Made by a program: the position numbers and the translations under genes. Below, in pieces: positions 1 to 10,884 of a DNA stretch of 64,000 bases. Source of the DNA: CAZFDT01 sp964518335 (lineage in GTDB: Bacteria > Planctomycetota > Phycisphaerae > Phycisphaerales > Phycisphaeraceae); the NCBI GenBank assembly GCA_964518335.1, contig CAZFDT010000018.1, forward strand, positions 11,454-75,453, read 5' to 3'. The notes below the pieces were generated by a model. The model did not search any database. It saw nothing but the letters and a program-made list of their open reading frames with translations, and was not told where the DNA came from. Each line of letters begins with the position of its first letter. Position 1 is the first letter of the stretch.

Positions 1-466
1 GCTTCTCCACGAACCGCGGATCGTTGGAGAGCTTGAACGTCTCGACACGGTGCGGCTTGAGGCCGTGCGCCCGCCAGATGCGGCCGATGGTCGAGTCGCT
101 CAGCCCCGTGGCCCGGGCCATCGTGGCGCGGCTCCAGTGCGTGCGGCCCTCGGGCTTGTCCTGCAGCGTCTTGCGGACCACTGCAGCACGCTGCCGGTCG
201 CTGATCGCCGGCGTGCGCCCGGGCCGCGGCGCGTCCTTCTCGATCCCCGCCAGGCCGTGCTGGGCGTAGCGGTCCCGCCAACGCCCGGCCTTCTGCCGCG
301 TGACGCCCAGCCGCCGGCCGATCTCCCGGTTCTCCAGCCCCTCGGCCGCCAGCAGCACGATCGTCGCACGCTGGGCCAGGAAGACCGGCGTCCGCCGGCT
401 CCGCTGCAGTTGCACCAGCGTGGTACGTTGCGAATCATCCAGCACAATGGGCGTCGCTCGTCGCAT
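1..466 (-). CDS. IS630-family transposase, N-terminal part (runs off the left edge)
   Basis: The frame opens with ATG at 466 and stays open to base 1, giving about 155 codons; the C-terminal part lies outside the window. The translation starts MRRATPIVLDDSQRTTL and contains a helix-turn-helix (LENREIGRRLGVTRQKAGRW), then a second DNA-binding block with THWSRATMARATG and the stretch WRAHGLKPHRVETFKLS. These are hallmark strings of the N-terminal half of IS630-type transposases. The DDE catalytic domain would follow beyond the edge and cannot be checked. The element lies about 150 bp from the oldest end of the CRISPR array. Whether it is intact is unknown. Confidence 0.88.
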   Translation of the reverse strand, partial: MRRATPIVLDDSQRTTLVQLQRSRRTPVFLAQRATIVLLAAEGLENREIGRRLGVTRQKAGRWRDRYAQHGLAGIEKDAPRPGRTPAISDRQRAAVVRKTLQDKPEGRTHWSRATMARATGLSDSTIGRIWRAHGLKPHRVETFKLSNDPRFVEK

Positions 467-616
467 GCGAGGCCCAACGTACCACACGGTGATATGTTGC
501 ATTAACTGTGGCGGGGTACACTAGCGATCTACGGGTGAGAACTCCGCTCCTGATAAGTTGCACCATTTGCGACGACCTACACTAGCGATGACTCGGACAC
601 CGCCATCGCCCTGTAC
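467..616. other. IS-to-CRISPR junction, no gene
   Basis: This 150-bp spacer lies between the transposase start and the first array repeat. It holds a 12-bp direct repeat, TACACTAGCGAT, at 518-529 and 579-590. One copy may mark the IS end or an old duplication. I could not identify a terminal inverted repeat without the other IS end. Confidence 0.4.
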
Positions 617-3600
617 GTTTCAATCCACGCCCTCGTGCAGAGGGCGACAGTTGCTGGGCGCGATCAAAGTCCTCATTGCTTCGGTTTCAATCCACGCCCT
701 CGTGCAGAGGGCGACATGTCGTTCATCGTTCACCGCCATTCTTGGCCTTGTTTCAATCCACGCCCTCGTGCAGAGGGCGACGTCCAGGGAAGGAGGGTAT
801 GATGAGCAACCCCGTGTTTCAATCCACGCCCTCGTGCAGAGGGCGACTCGTGGCGTGTCGCCCATCGGCAATTTTCTGGCGTTTCAATCCACGCCCTCGT
901 GCAGAGGGCGACACGCGTGACACTTCCACAGGTTCTTGGCGACGTTGTTTCAATCCACGCCCTCGTGCAGAGGGCGACTCGCCAGCTAGATCAAATTGGG
1001 AAGAGCTTTACCGTTTCAATCCACGCCCTCGTGCAGAGGGCGACACAGGCTCACGTGCTGCTGCCCGTCGATTCGCTTGTTTCAATCCACGCCCTCGTGC
1101 AGAGGGCGACACGACGCCGCCGTTGAGCCACTTGATGCCGGGGCGTTTCAATCCACGCCCTCGTGCAGAGGGCGACACAAAGCACGCCACGCCCGCGTCC
1201 TTGCACTGGAGTTTCAATCCACGCCCTCGTGCAGAGGGCGACGCGGCTTTACGGGGGTGTGCTGGCGCGTTTCTAGTTTCAATCCACGCCCTCGTGCAGA
1301 GGGCGACACGAGCTGCGCCAGCGAGCCAAAGCGGCGAAGGAGTTTCAATCCACGCCCTCGTGCAGAGGGCGACACGAATTGCTCGCCGTGTTAGGTGGTG
1401 CTAATCGGTTTCAATCCACGCCCTCGTGCAGAGGGCGACGCGGGATTGCGCGTTCCGCTACATGGGCATCGTGTTTCAATCCACGCCCTCGTGCAGAGGG
1501 CGACGATCGCCATGCTGACGCAGTGGCCCACCAACCGCGTTTCAATCCACGCCCTCGTGCAGAGGGCGACCGCCGCCCCGACTTCGTGCTCATCGACGAC
1601 CCTGTTTCAATCCACGCCCTCGTGCAGAGGGCGACGGCGGCGCGGTGCCGCCGGTTGAGTCGTGACCGCGTTTCAATCCACGCCCTCGTGCAGAGGGCGA
1701 CCGAGAGCGGCGTGGACTCGCTCGATTGCTGCATTGTTTCAATCCACGCCCTCGTGCAGAGGGCGACTATCGACCAGCCCACAGTAGGCTACGGTTCCAT
1801 CGTTTCAATCCACGCCCTCGTGCAGAGGGCGACATGGCGTCAGACCCAGACGCATACCCTGGCACTAGTTTCAATCCACGCCCTCGTGCAGAGGGCGACT
1901 AGTGTGATGGTAGAGCGGGTTCAGCAGATCAACGTTTCAATCCACGCCCTCGTGCAGAGGGCGACTCGCCATGTTTGGCGTGTGGCCCACACGCTTGGTT
2001 TCAATCCACGCCCTCGTGCAGAGGGCGACCCCGGCTCGCGTCTGAATTGGCCGGGAGCATCGAGTTTCAATCCACGCCCTCGTGCAGAGGGCGACGTCCG
2101 AGTCGCACCCTACTCCAATGCCCAGCACGTTTCAATCCACGCCCTCGTGCAGAGGGCGACCTTCGCCAACGCTCTCCCCACCTGCTCGCGCACGTTTCAA
2201 TCCACGCCCTCGTGCAGAGGGCGACGCGTGACATTTCATCGGTCTCCCGCATGGCCGGGGTTTCAATCCACGCCCTCGTGCAGAGGGCGACCCGCCAGGC
2301 GCAGCGCGTCGGCCAGGGCTCGGCCGTTTCAATCCACGCCCTCGTGCAGAGGGCGACGCAGTTGGTGGCCGGTGATCTTTCGACTCATCCGTTTCAATCC
2401 ACGCCCTCGTGCAGAGGGCGACGTGCCCGCGTAGCGCCGTCAATCAACTCGGCGATGTTTCAATCCACGCCCTCGTGCAGAGGGCGACCAGAATTAGCAA
2501 ATAAAGTTACAAAAGGGTCGAGTTTCAATCCACGCCCTCGTGCAGAGGGCGACCCGTTCCCTGGGCTGACGGTTGACATGCTGATTGGTTTCAATCCACG
2601 CCCTCGTGCAGAGGGCGACGGCTGGCGTAACGATTGTTGACGTATCCGACATTGTTTCAATCCACGCCCTCGTGCAGAGGGCGACGTGCGTAGCTCGCCG
2701 ATGGTCTTGACGCAGCGGTCGTTTCAATCCACGCCCTCGTGCAGAGGGCGACGCGATCCAGTCGCGCATGTCAGCACCGATGAACCGTTTCAATCCACGC
2801 CCTCGTGCAGAGGGCGACGCGAATAAAGCGACGACGGCCAGAAGTAGGACGCGTTTCAATCCACGCCCTCGTGCAGAGGGCGACAGGCCAAGGCGGTACA
2901 GGCTGACATGGATGCGATGTTTCAATCCACGCCCTCGTGCAGAGGGCGACCCACATCATGTCAGCCATCTCGTGGGGCCAAGAGTTTCAATCCACGCCCT
3001 CGTGCAGAGGGCGACCTTCCGCCACGATCACTCCAATTTGGCTGTGGCCGTTTCAATCCACGCCCTCGTGCAGAGGGCGACGCGTGAGTCTCGGTGCTGA
3101 TCGCCCCCTGCTCATGTTTCAATCCACGCCCTCGTGCAGAGGGCGACGCAACCTCACCATGGACGACTGTTTCGACGTAGCGTTTCAATCCACGCCCTCG
3201 TGCAGAGGGCGACGACTTCCACGCGAGCGGGCGTCAAGCCCGACTCGGTTTCAATCCACGCCCTCGTGCAGAGGGCGACCCGGCGATGGCGAGTGAGGCA
3301 ACGGTTACGATCAGTTTCAATCCACGCCCTCGTGCAGAGGGCGACGCCGTGCTGGCCCCGATGGAGTCCGGGAGCGAGGTTTCAATCCACGCCCTCGTGC
3401 AGAGGGCGACGGAGTTCGATTACTTCGATCTGGGTTTCTCGCTCGTTTCAATCCACGCCCTCGTGCAGAGGGCGACGCCGTACCACGTCGCATGAGCGTC
3501 CACCGATGACGTTTCAATCCACGCCCTCGTGCAGAGGGCGACGGGGCTAATCCCGCACTGACGATCTTTTGCAAGTTGTTTCAATCCACGCCCTCGTGCA

Positions 3601-4073
3601 GAGGGCGACCCTGCTCCAAAACGATTACATGGCGCAGGGCAAGTTTCAATCCACGCCCTCGTGCAGAGGGCGACTCCGGTCGATTCTCGGCGAGTTCAGT
3701 GGCGGCACGTTTCAATCCACGCCCTCGTGCAGAGGGCGACCCGCAGGTGGGCGCGACGACGGGGAGTGGGGAGCGGTTTCAATCCACGCCCTCGTGCAGA
3801 GGGCGACATAAGGTTCCACACTTTTGGTGATAGTCTAATGGTGTTTCAATCCACGCCCTCGTGCAGAGGGCGACTTGGCCTTGGATTGCTCCGCATCGAC
3901 CGCAGATTGTTTCAATCCACGCCCTCGTGCAGAGGGCGACGCAACAGTCCCGTTAAACACGGCTCGCGTAACGCGTTTCAATCCACGCCCTCGTGCAGAG
4001 GGCGACGCCATCACGCTGCCGCTGTCGCGCGAGGGCAAGGGGTTTCAATCCACGCCCTCGTGCAGAGGGCGAC

Positions 4074-4107
4074 GCGGTGGCTGGGGGCGTTGTCTGATCT
4101 TGACGCG
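4074..4107 (-). repeat. Duplicated spacer A, copy 1 (copy 2 at 6846-6879)
   Basis: The 34-bp spacer beginning GCGGTGGCTGGGGGCG is identical at 4074-4107 and 6846-6879, about 42 repeat units apart. The neighbouring spacers differ, so only a single spacer is shared. Confidence 0.93.
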
Positions 4108-4401
4108 GTTTCAATCCACGCCCTCGTGCAGAGGGCGACCCACGTACAGCGATGATGGTGTGCTGCGGCCCGCGTTTCAATCCACGCCCTCGTGCAGAGG
4201 GCGACGTATCGTCGGTCGCACGTCTCGCACAGGTGTCTGGTTTCAATCCACGCCCTCGTGCAGAGGGCGACAAAGCCGCGCGCGATTACGTCACGGGGCG
4301 GCTGGTTTCAATCCACGCCCTCGTGCAGAGGGCGACGGGGCAAAGCCCGCGACGGTGGTTCCCGTCGATGTTTCAATCCACGCCCTCGTGCAGAGGGCGA
4401 C

Positions 4402-4436
4402 ACGTCGGGTATTCGGGGACGGGGTTCGGATATCTC
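4402..4436 (-). repeat. Duplicated spacer B, copy 1 (copy 2 at 5523-5557)
   Basis: The 35-bp spacer beginning ACGTCGGGTATTCGGGG occurs identically at 4402-4436 and 5523-5557, 17 units apart, with unrelated neighbours on either side. Confidence 0.93.
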
Positions 4437-5228
4437 GTTTCAATCCACGCCCTCGTGCAGAGGGCGACTTCTGGCGCGGCCCTGCACAGCACGGCCATCG
4501 ACTTGTTTCAATCCACGCCCTCGTGCAGAGGGCGACCCTTACCTGTGCCGCCCTGACCGGCCCGACAGAGTTTCAATCCACGCCCTCGTGCAGAGGGCGA
4601 CGCGCGACATCATCATCGACCTGTTGCCCCATGAGGTTTCAATCCACGCCCTCGTGCAGAGGGCGACGTATGCCGTCGTACATCTACGGCGAGGTCTATG
4701 GTTTCAATCCACGCCCTCGTGCAGAGGGCGACCCGCCAGACACAAGCGCGGGGCGATGATTTTTCGGTTTCAATCCACGCCCTCGTGCAGAGGGCGACCG
4801 CGCCGCTCTTGCCCGCCATGAGGCCAAGCACGGGTTTCAATCCACGCCCTCGTGCAGAGGGCGACCGAACGCGAGCGCCGGGCTATCGTCGGGGTGAAAG
4901 TTTCAATCCACGCCCTCGTGCAGAGGGCGACATACACACAAACGCGATGGCTGCGAGATTCCACGTTTCAATCCACGCCCTCGTGCAGAGGGCGACCGAC
5001 GGCCTTGATTTCCATACCGTTCCCGCACGCGTTTCAATCCACGCCCTCGTGCAGAGGGCGACACAGTGGGCTACGGCCTACTACCAGCGCGAGGGGTTTC
5101 AATCCACGCCCTCGTGCAGAGGGCGACATCTTCGCTCGGGCGTTAGCCCGTGGTCGGTGTTGTTTCAATCCACGCCCTCGTGCAGAGGGCGACCTGCTTG
5201 GGAATAGGCCAACCACCTCGCCAAAAAG

Positions 5229-5259
5229 GTTTCAATCCACGCCCTCGTGCAGAGGCGAC
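5229..5259 (-). repeat. Variant CRISPR repeat with a 1-bp deletion
   Basis: This repeat reads CAGAGGCGAC where the others read CAGAGGGCGAC, so it is 31 bp long. The lost base is in the hairpin stem. It is an internal repeat, not a terminal one. Confidence 0.9.
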
Positions 5260-7666
5260 CTCGAGGCACCGGATCGGGTAGCACACGGCGGGGTTTCAAT
5301 CCACGCCCTCGTGCAGAGGGCGACGCGCCGAGGTCAGGTAGGAGCTGATCGCCGCCGGGTTTCAATCCACGCCCTCGTGCAGAGGGCGACACGGCGCCAT
5401 CCTGGGCTTAGCCGGCCCGGGCAAGTTTCAATCCACGCCCTCGTGCAGAGGGCGACGTAGGCGTACTGCTGTTTGTGGCGGGACTACTCGGTTTCAATCC
5501 ACGCCCTCGTGCAGAGGGCGACACGTCGGGTATTCGGGGACGGGGTTCGGATATCTCGTTTCAATCCACGCCCTCGTGCAGAGGGCGACCTGGTGGAGTT
5601 TCGAGTCCGCACCGTGCTGGCGTCGTTTCAATCCACGCCCTCGTGCAGAGGGCGACGTGCCCGCGGCGGTGGGACGAGCTACGATCGCACGTTTCAATCC
5701 ACGCCCTCGTGCAGAGGGCGACCAAGAGGCAAGACTATCTCATGCCCACGCCGCTGTTTCAATCCACGCCCTCGTGCAGAGGGCGACATGGACAGCGTGC
5801 AGAGATATCTTTGTTTATTGCAGTTTCAATCCACGCCCTCGTGCAGAGGGCGACCAAGGCTGGGCAGGCGCAGTTCGGTAAGCTGCTGGTTTCAATCCAC
5901 GCCCTCGTGCAGAGGGCGACAGGGGGGAGCATCGCCACGGCTTCCCCAGCGTGGTTTCAATCCACGCCCTCGTGCAGAGGGCGACGGCATCGATGCGGCA
6001 GACCCGAGTTCGCCCGATGGTTTCAATCCACGCCCTCGTGCAGAGGGCGACAGCAAGCAGTTGACAGTTCGCGGCGCGCAGGCGATGTTTCAATCCACGC
6101 CCTCGTGCAGAGGGCGACGGGTTCTCGCTTCGTCGCGTACAGGGCCTCAACGGTTTCAATCCACGCCCTCGTGCAGAGGGCGACATGGTCGGGCTCAGGG
6201 TCAGCCGAGCCCGCCGGGTTTCAATCCACGCCCTCGTGCAGAGGGCGACGGCGGCACGATGCACACCGCAACGGCGAGCGTGTCGTTTCAATCCACGCCC
6301 TCGTGCAGAGGGCGACCAACGAGCACAAACGTGCCTGTGGGATTGATCTTGTTTCAATCCACGCCCTCGTGCAGAGGGCGACCCGCCGCGATCGACGAAC
6401 CGATCAGTGACGCGCTCGTTTCAATCCACGCCCTCGTGCAGAGGGCGACGCGGGCTGCGGGCGGTGGGGAATCGAGAGGCGATGTTTCAATCCACGCCCT
6501 CGTGCAGAGGGCGACATGTCCACCACGCGCGTCGCCCGGATCGCGGCCTCGTTTCAATCCACGCCCTCGTGCAGAGGGCGACCAGTCGTACTCATATGCC
6601 GCGCCAGACGGCACGCGTTTCAATCCACGCCCTCGTGCAGAGGGCGACGACGCAATCGCGAGCGCCCATGCGGGGATGTGCAGTTTCAATCCACGCCCTC
6701 GTGCAGAGGGCGACCTTGCGGCATGGACGCTACTCGCACCACGCGCCGTTTCAATCCACGCCCTCGTGCAGAGGGCGACACAGTGCGATAGCGGACTGCA
6801 ACCCCGGCGCGCCGTTTCAATCCACGCCCTCGTGCAGAGGGCGACGCGGTGGCTGGGGGCGTTGTCTGATCTTGACGCGGTTTCAATCCACGCCCTCGTG
6901 CAGAGGGCGACGCGGCATCGACGCCAGAGAATGTAATGTCTAACGTTTCAATCCACGCCCTCGTGCAGAGGGCGACGTCTCGCCATACAACTGCAGCGCG
7001 AACACGGATGTTTCAATCCACGCCCTCGTGCAGAGGGCGACCCGACAGACGCAAGACCCGCACCACCAACCATGCGTTTCAATCCACGCCCTCGTGCAGA
7101 GGGCGACCAGTGCCGCGTCGGGGGCCTTGTTGTAAATGGTGTTTCAATCCACGCCCTCGTGCAGAGGGCGACCCGCGTCGGCAGTGTAGTTGTCGGGTTT
7201 TGCGTAGTTTCAATCCACGCCCTCGTGCAGAGGGCGACTATCACGCACACCCAGCACCGACGCCACCGACACGTTTCAATCCACGCCCTCGTGCAGAGGG
7301 CGACAACGCTATCTCCCCGTAGCCTACTCGCTGGCGTGGTTTCAATCCACGCCCTCGTGCAGAGGGCGACACTACGAATACATCGCATCACGCGGGGCCG
7401 ATGCGTTTCAATCCACGCCCTCGTGCAGAGGGCGACCGTGATCGGCGCTGGGTCCGAGGAAGAGTTCAAGTTTCAATCCACGCCCTCGTGCAGAGGGCGA
7501 CTCGCTGGTTGCCGCCGCCCATTCGCGTCGCTCACGTTTCAATCCACGCCCTCGTGCAGAGGGCGACGCGGCCTCCACGATGTCGCCGGGGATGATGCCG
7601 AGTTTCAATCCACGCCCTCGTGCAGAGGGCGACGTGGTTTGCAATGAACTGTGGCTCGCAACGGGC

Positions 7667-7698
7667 GTTTCAATCCACGCCCTCGTGCAGAGGCCCAC
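7667..7698 (-). repeat. Variant CRISPR repeat with two substitutions in the stem
   Basis: The plus-strand end reads GAGGCCCAC instead of GAGGGCGAC. The two changes fall in the stem and 5' handle of the crRNA repeat and should weaken processing of the adjacent crRNA. Confidence 0.9.
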
Positions 7699-10342
7699 TC
7701 CTGCTGACCACGCTGACCTTTGGCGGGGCGGCGTTTCAATCCACGCCCTCGTGCAGAGGGCGACCCCCATCATCATCGCTCGCGAAACCATGCTGGTCGT
7801 TTCAATCCACGCCCTCGTGCAGAGGGCGACGGCCGACCTGCTCGCCCGCGGCGTGGCCTGGCTGTTTCAATCCACGCCCTCGTGCAGAGGGCGACGGAAT
7901 CGCATGGTCGATGATGGTATCATGCTGGATGTTTCAATCCACGCCCTCGTGCAGAGGGCGACTCGTGTTCCTTCGCCGCATACGCTGGCATCGACTCGTT
8001 TCAATCCACGCCCTCGTGCAGAGGGCGACCGCCGCGCCCGGGATCGCTGTCACGCAGACCAGGGCGTTTCAATCCACGCCCTCGTGCAGAGGGCGACGGC
8101 CTGTGCTGGATACGTATTCCCCGTCTGCCCGGTTTCAATCCACGCCCTCGTGCAGAGGGCGACCAACGGCGTAAAGCTCTACGCCGCGTCGGAGGTTGTT
8201 TCAATCCACGCCCTCGTGCAGAGGGCGACCTGTTGGAACTGCTTGGCGGAATTGTTTTGCTTGTTTCAATCCACGCCCTCGTGCAGAGGGCGACCAACGA
8301 GCGATGGCTGCAGCGATTCGGCCGCCCCGTTTCAATCCACGCCCTCGTGCAGAGGGCGACCGACGACGAGGGATGGCACAGCGACGCGCTGCTGGTTTCA
8401 ATCCACGCCCTCGTGCAGAGGGCGACGTTGTGGGGTGGGCGATTCAGGCCCCAGACAAGCGTTTCAATCCACGCCCTCGTGCAGAGGGCGACCTATTGCC
8501 GATGTCGTTCTCGGCGCCATGGGTGTGTTTCAATCCACGCCCTCGTGCAGAGGGCGACTCAATTCGTACAAGTTGATACGCGCCGCGCGGCGGTTTCAAT
8601 CCACGCCCTCGTGCAGAGGGCGACCGCCATCGCACAGGGCTGGGACGTGACCAAGGTTGTTTCAATCCACGCCCTCGTGCAGAGGGCGACTTTGCTGGGC
8701 TTCAACTACGCGCTGTCCGACGGCGTTTCAATCCACGCCCTCGTGCAGAGGGCGACCCCCGCGCGTCAAGGTAATTCTGCCGTCGCCGGGGTTTCAATCC
8801 ACGCCCTCGTGCAGAGGGCGACGCAGTATCACGCCGCGCGATTCGACATTGCTCTCGTTTCAATCCACGCCCTCGTGCAGAGGGCGACCGCTGCCGGCCC
8901 TGGCTGACGGTCGGTATGCGCTCGTTTCAATCCACGCCCTCGTGCAGAGGGCGACCAACACGACCCGCACGACTACGACCGCCACAATCGTTTCAATCCA
9001 CGCCCTCGTGCAGAGGGCGACTCGGCCGCTTCCTTTTTGTTGATCGCGTACCACGTTTCAATCCACGCCCTCGTGCAGAGGGCGACGTACGATCGGTGAG
9101 AGGATCGAATCATGCACGCTGTTTCAATCCACGCCCTCGTGCAGAGGGCGACCAGACGGCGACACGATCGCCGTGCCAGTCGGAAGTTTCAATCCACGCC
9201 CTCGTGCAGAGGGCGACAGACGTTCGTGCTCGTGGTCGTGGACGGTGCAGGCGTTTCAATCCACGCCCTCGTGCAGAGGGCGACCCAAGGCGATGGCGGA
9301 GGACTGAGCCGATGGCCCGTTTCAATCCACGCCCTCGTGCAGAGGGCGACCAAGCCCGAGCGAGGCGACGAGATCAAGGTCGTTGTTTCAATCCACGCCC
9401 TCGTGCAGAGGGCGACCTGGGCGGGCGAGTTGGTCAACCGCAGCGAGCACGTTTCAATCCACGCCCTCGTGCAGAGGGCGACATAGTATCATTCCAGTAA
9501 GAGGCAAAGACTTTGTTGTTTCAATCCACGCCCTCGTGCAGAGGGCGACTTCCGCGCGGATGCTTTCTCTCGAACTCGGCGTCGTTTCAATCCACGCCCT
9601 CGTGCAGAGGGCGACCGCCGGGACGGCAGCGATCATCACGCCATCGCGCGTTTCAATCCACGCCCTCGTGCAGAGGGCGACACCGTTGCGGGCGTGGCTG
9701 GTGGTTTGCCAATCGGTTTCAATCCACGCCCTCGTGCAGAGGGCGACACCACTTGACCGCCGTGCCGACCGCCTGGAGCGAGTTTCAATCCACGCCCTCG
9801 TGCAGAGGGCGACGTCCATCGCTAGGTCTCCTACGAACTCTCTCAGGTTTCAATCCACGCCCTCGTGCAGAGGGCGACCTGGAGTCTCACTTGTTTCCTT
9901 CCATCCGCGCCAGTTTCAATCCACGCCCTCGTGCAGAGGGCGACGCGAGATGATGCGGCGGCATGGCAGAGGATATCCGTTTCAATCCACGCCCTCGTGC
10001 AGAGGGCGACAGAGCGGCAGCCCGAGGCGGTCACGATCGACGAGGTTTCAATCCACGCCCTCGTGCAGAGGGCGACCCAGCCGTCGTGCGTCGTAGGGAC
10101 CGCGGTCGTCGTTTCAATCCACGCCCTCGTGCAGAGGGCGACAGCTCAACGCTGTCGAGATCCCCCAAGCCCCCGAGTTTCAATCCACGCCCTCGTGCAG
10201 AGGGCGACGAACGGCTCATCAAAAGCGGATACGCTCTCGCCTGTTTCAATCCACGCCCTCGTGCAGAGGGCGACTAAGTGCGACATTGACAAGGGGTTAT
10301 GTTAATTTTGGTTTCAATCCACGCCCTCGTGCAGAGGGCGAC

Positions 10343-10546
10343 GCCTTAGTTGTAACTCCTGTAACGTTCACAATCAATGCCTTCATGCCCGCGAATGTAC
10401 ATGGGCCATGTCTGATTCGGAGCTGACTCACGGGCGTGGAAGAAGCTATTCACTTGTCAAAGATCGGCTTGCATACGTCGCGAACCTGCGGGTTCCACGC
10501 TGCGCGCTGGATGTTCGCATTCTCGTAATCACCCTCCTACATTCTT
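10343..10546 (-). promoter_or_regulatory. CRISPR leader with putative array promoter
   Basis: These 204 bp between the cas2 stop and the first repeat are less GC-rich than the surroundings and are the expected leader. On the minus strand TTGATT (10377-10372), a 17-bp gap and TACAAC (10354-10349) form a plausible -35/-10 pair that would start transcription at about the first repeat. The match is 4/6 in each box, so the promoter is a prediction only. Confidence 0.6.
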
Positions 10547-10837
10547 TCAGGCGATCAACGGGCCCTGCAGGTCCGTAGCGGGTTTGGTACCGACGTGTTC
10601 CACACGGTGCCGCCAGTTACTGCCAAGAAAGTAGAAACGCAGGCTGTCCTCGGCGGGATCGATGATCTCCTGCAGGCGGGCCTTGAGCGTGGCAAATTGC
10701 GCCGGATCAACCTGGCACTCAAAGACCGAGTTCTGTACGCGCTGCCCGAAGTCGAGGCACGCCTTGGCGGTGCGGCTGAGCCGACGGCGGCCGGCCTGGG
10801 TTTGCGTGCTCACGTCGTAGGTCACCAGCACAAACAT
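10547..10837 (-). CDS. cas2: CRISPR-associated endonuclease Cas2 (type I-C)
   Basis: This 96-residue protein starts MFVLVTYDVST, the ferredoxin-like first strand with the conserved acidic metal-site residue (YDV) of Cas2. It then has RRLSRTAKACLDFGQRVQNSVFEC, the second strand typical of I-C Cas2. In the adaptation complex two Cas1 dimers are bridged by a Cas2 dimer, which sets spacer length during integration at the leader. It is the last cas gene, 47 bp after cas1 and next to the leader, as usual for I-C. The length is normal for the family. Confidence 0.96.
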   Translation of the reverse strand: MFVLVTYDVSTQTQAGRRRLSRTAKACLDFGQRVQNSVFECQVDPAQFATLKARLQEIIDPAEDSLRFYFLGSNWRHRVEHVGTKPATDLQGPLIA

Positions 10838-10884
10838 GGCGTCTCCGATTTGGCTTGGTCGTCAAAGGCAATCGACCACTGCAG

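Larger units (their letters stand above)
617..10342 (-). CRISPR. Type I-C CRISPR array, about 148 repeats of 32 bp
   Basis: A 32-bp unit recurs almost perfectly from 617-648 to 10311-10342. On the plus strand it reads GTTTCAATCC...AGGGCGAC. In crRNA orientation (minus strand) it starts GTCGCCCTC and ends GGATTGAAAC, the usual I-C repeat ending. The crRNA repeat folds into a CGCCCTC/GAGGGCG stem with loop TGCAC. I counted 148 repeats and 147 spacers by eye; spacers are mostly 33-36 bp and the mean unit is 66 bp. The cas2-proximal end (10342) is the leader end where new spacers enter, so position 617 is the oldest end. All open frames drawn through this stretch are translations of the repeat and not genes. 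Two repeats are altered and two spacers occur twice. Confidence 0.98.

Noticed and set aside
558..10305. Dozens of open frames with repeated VSIHALVQRAT, FNPRPRAEGD or FQSTPSCRGR motifs
   Set aside because: They are the three plus-strand translations of the CRISPR repeat joined through spacers. The minus-strand frames with ALCTRAWIE or SPSARGRGLK are the same artefact.
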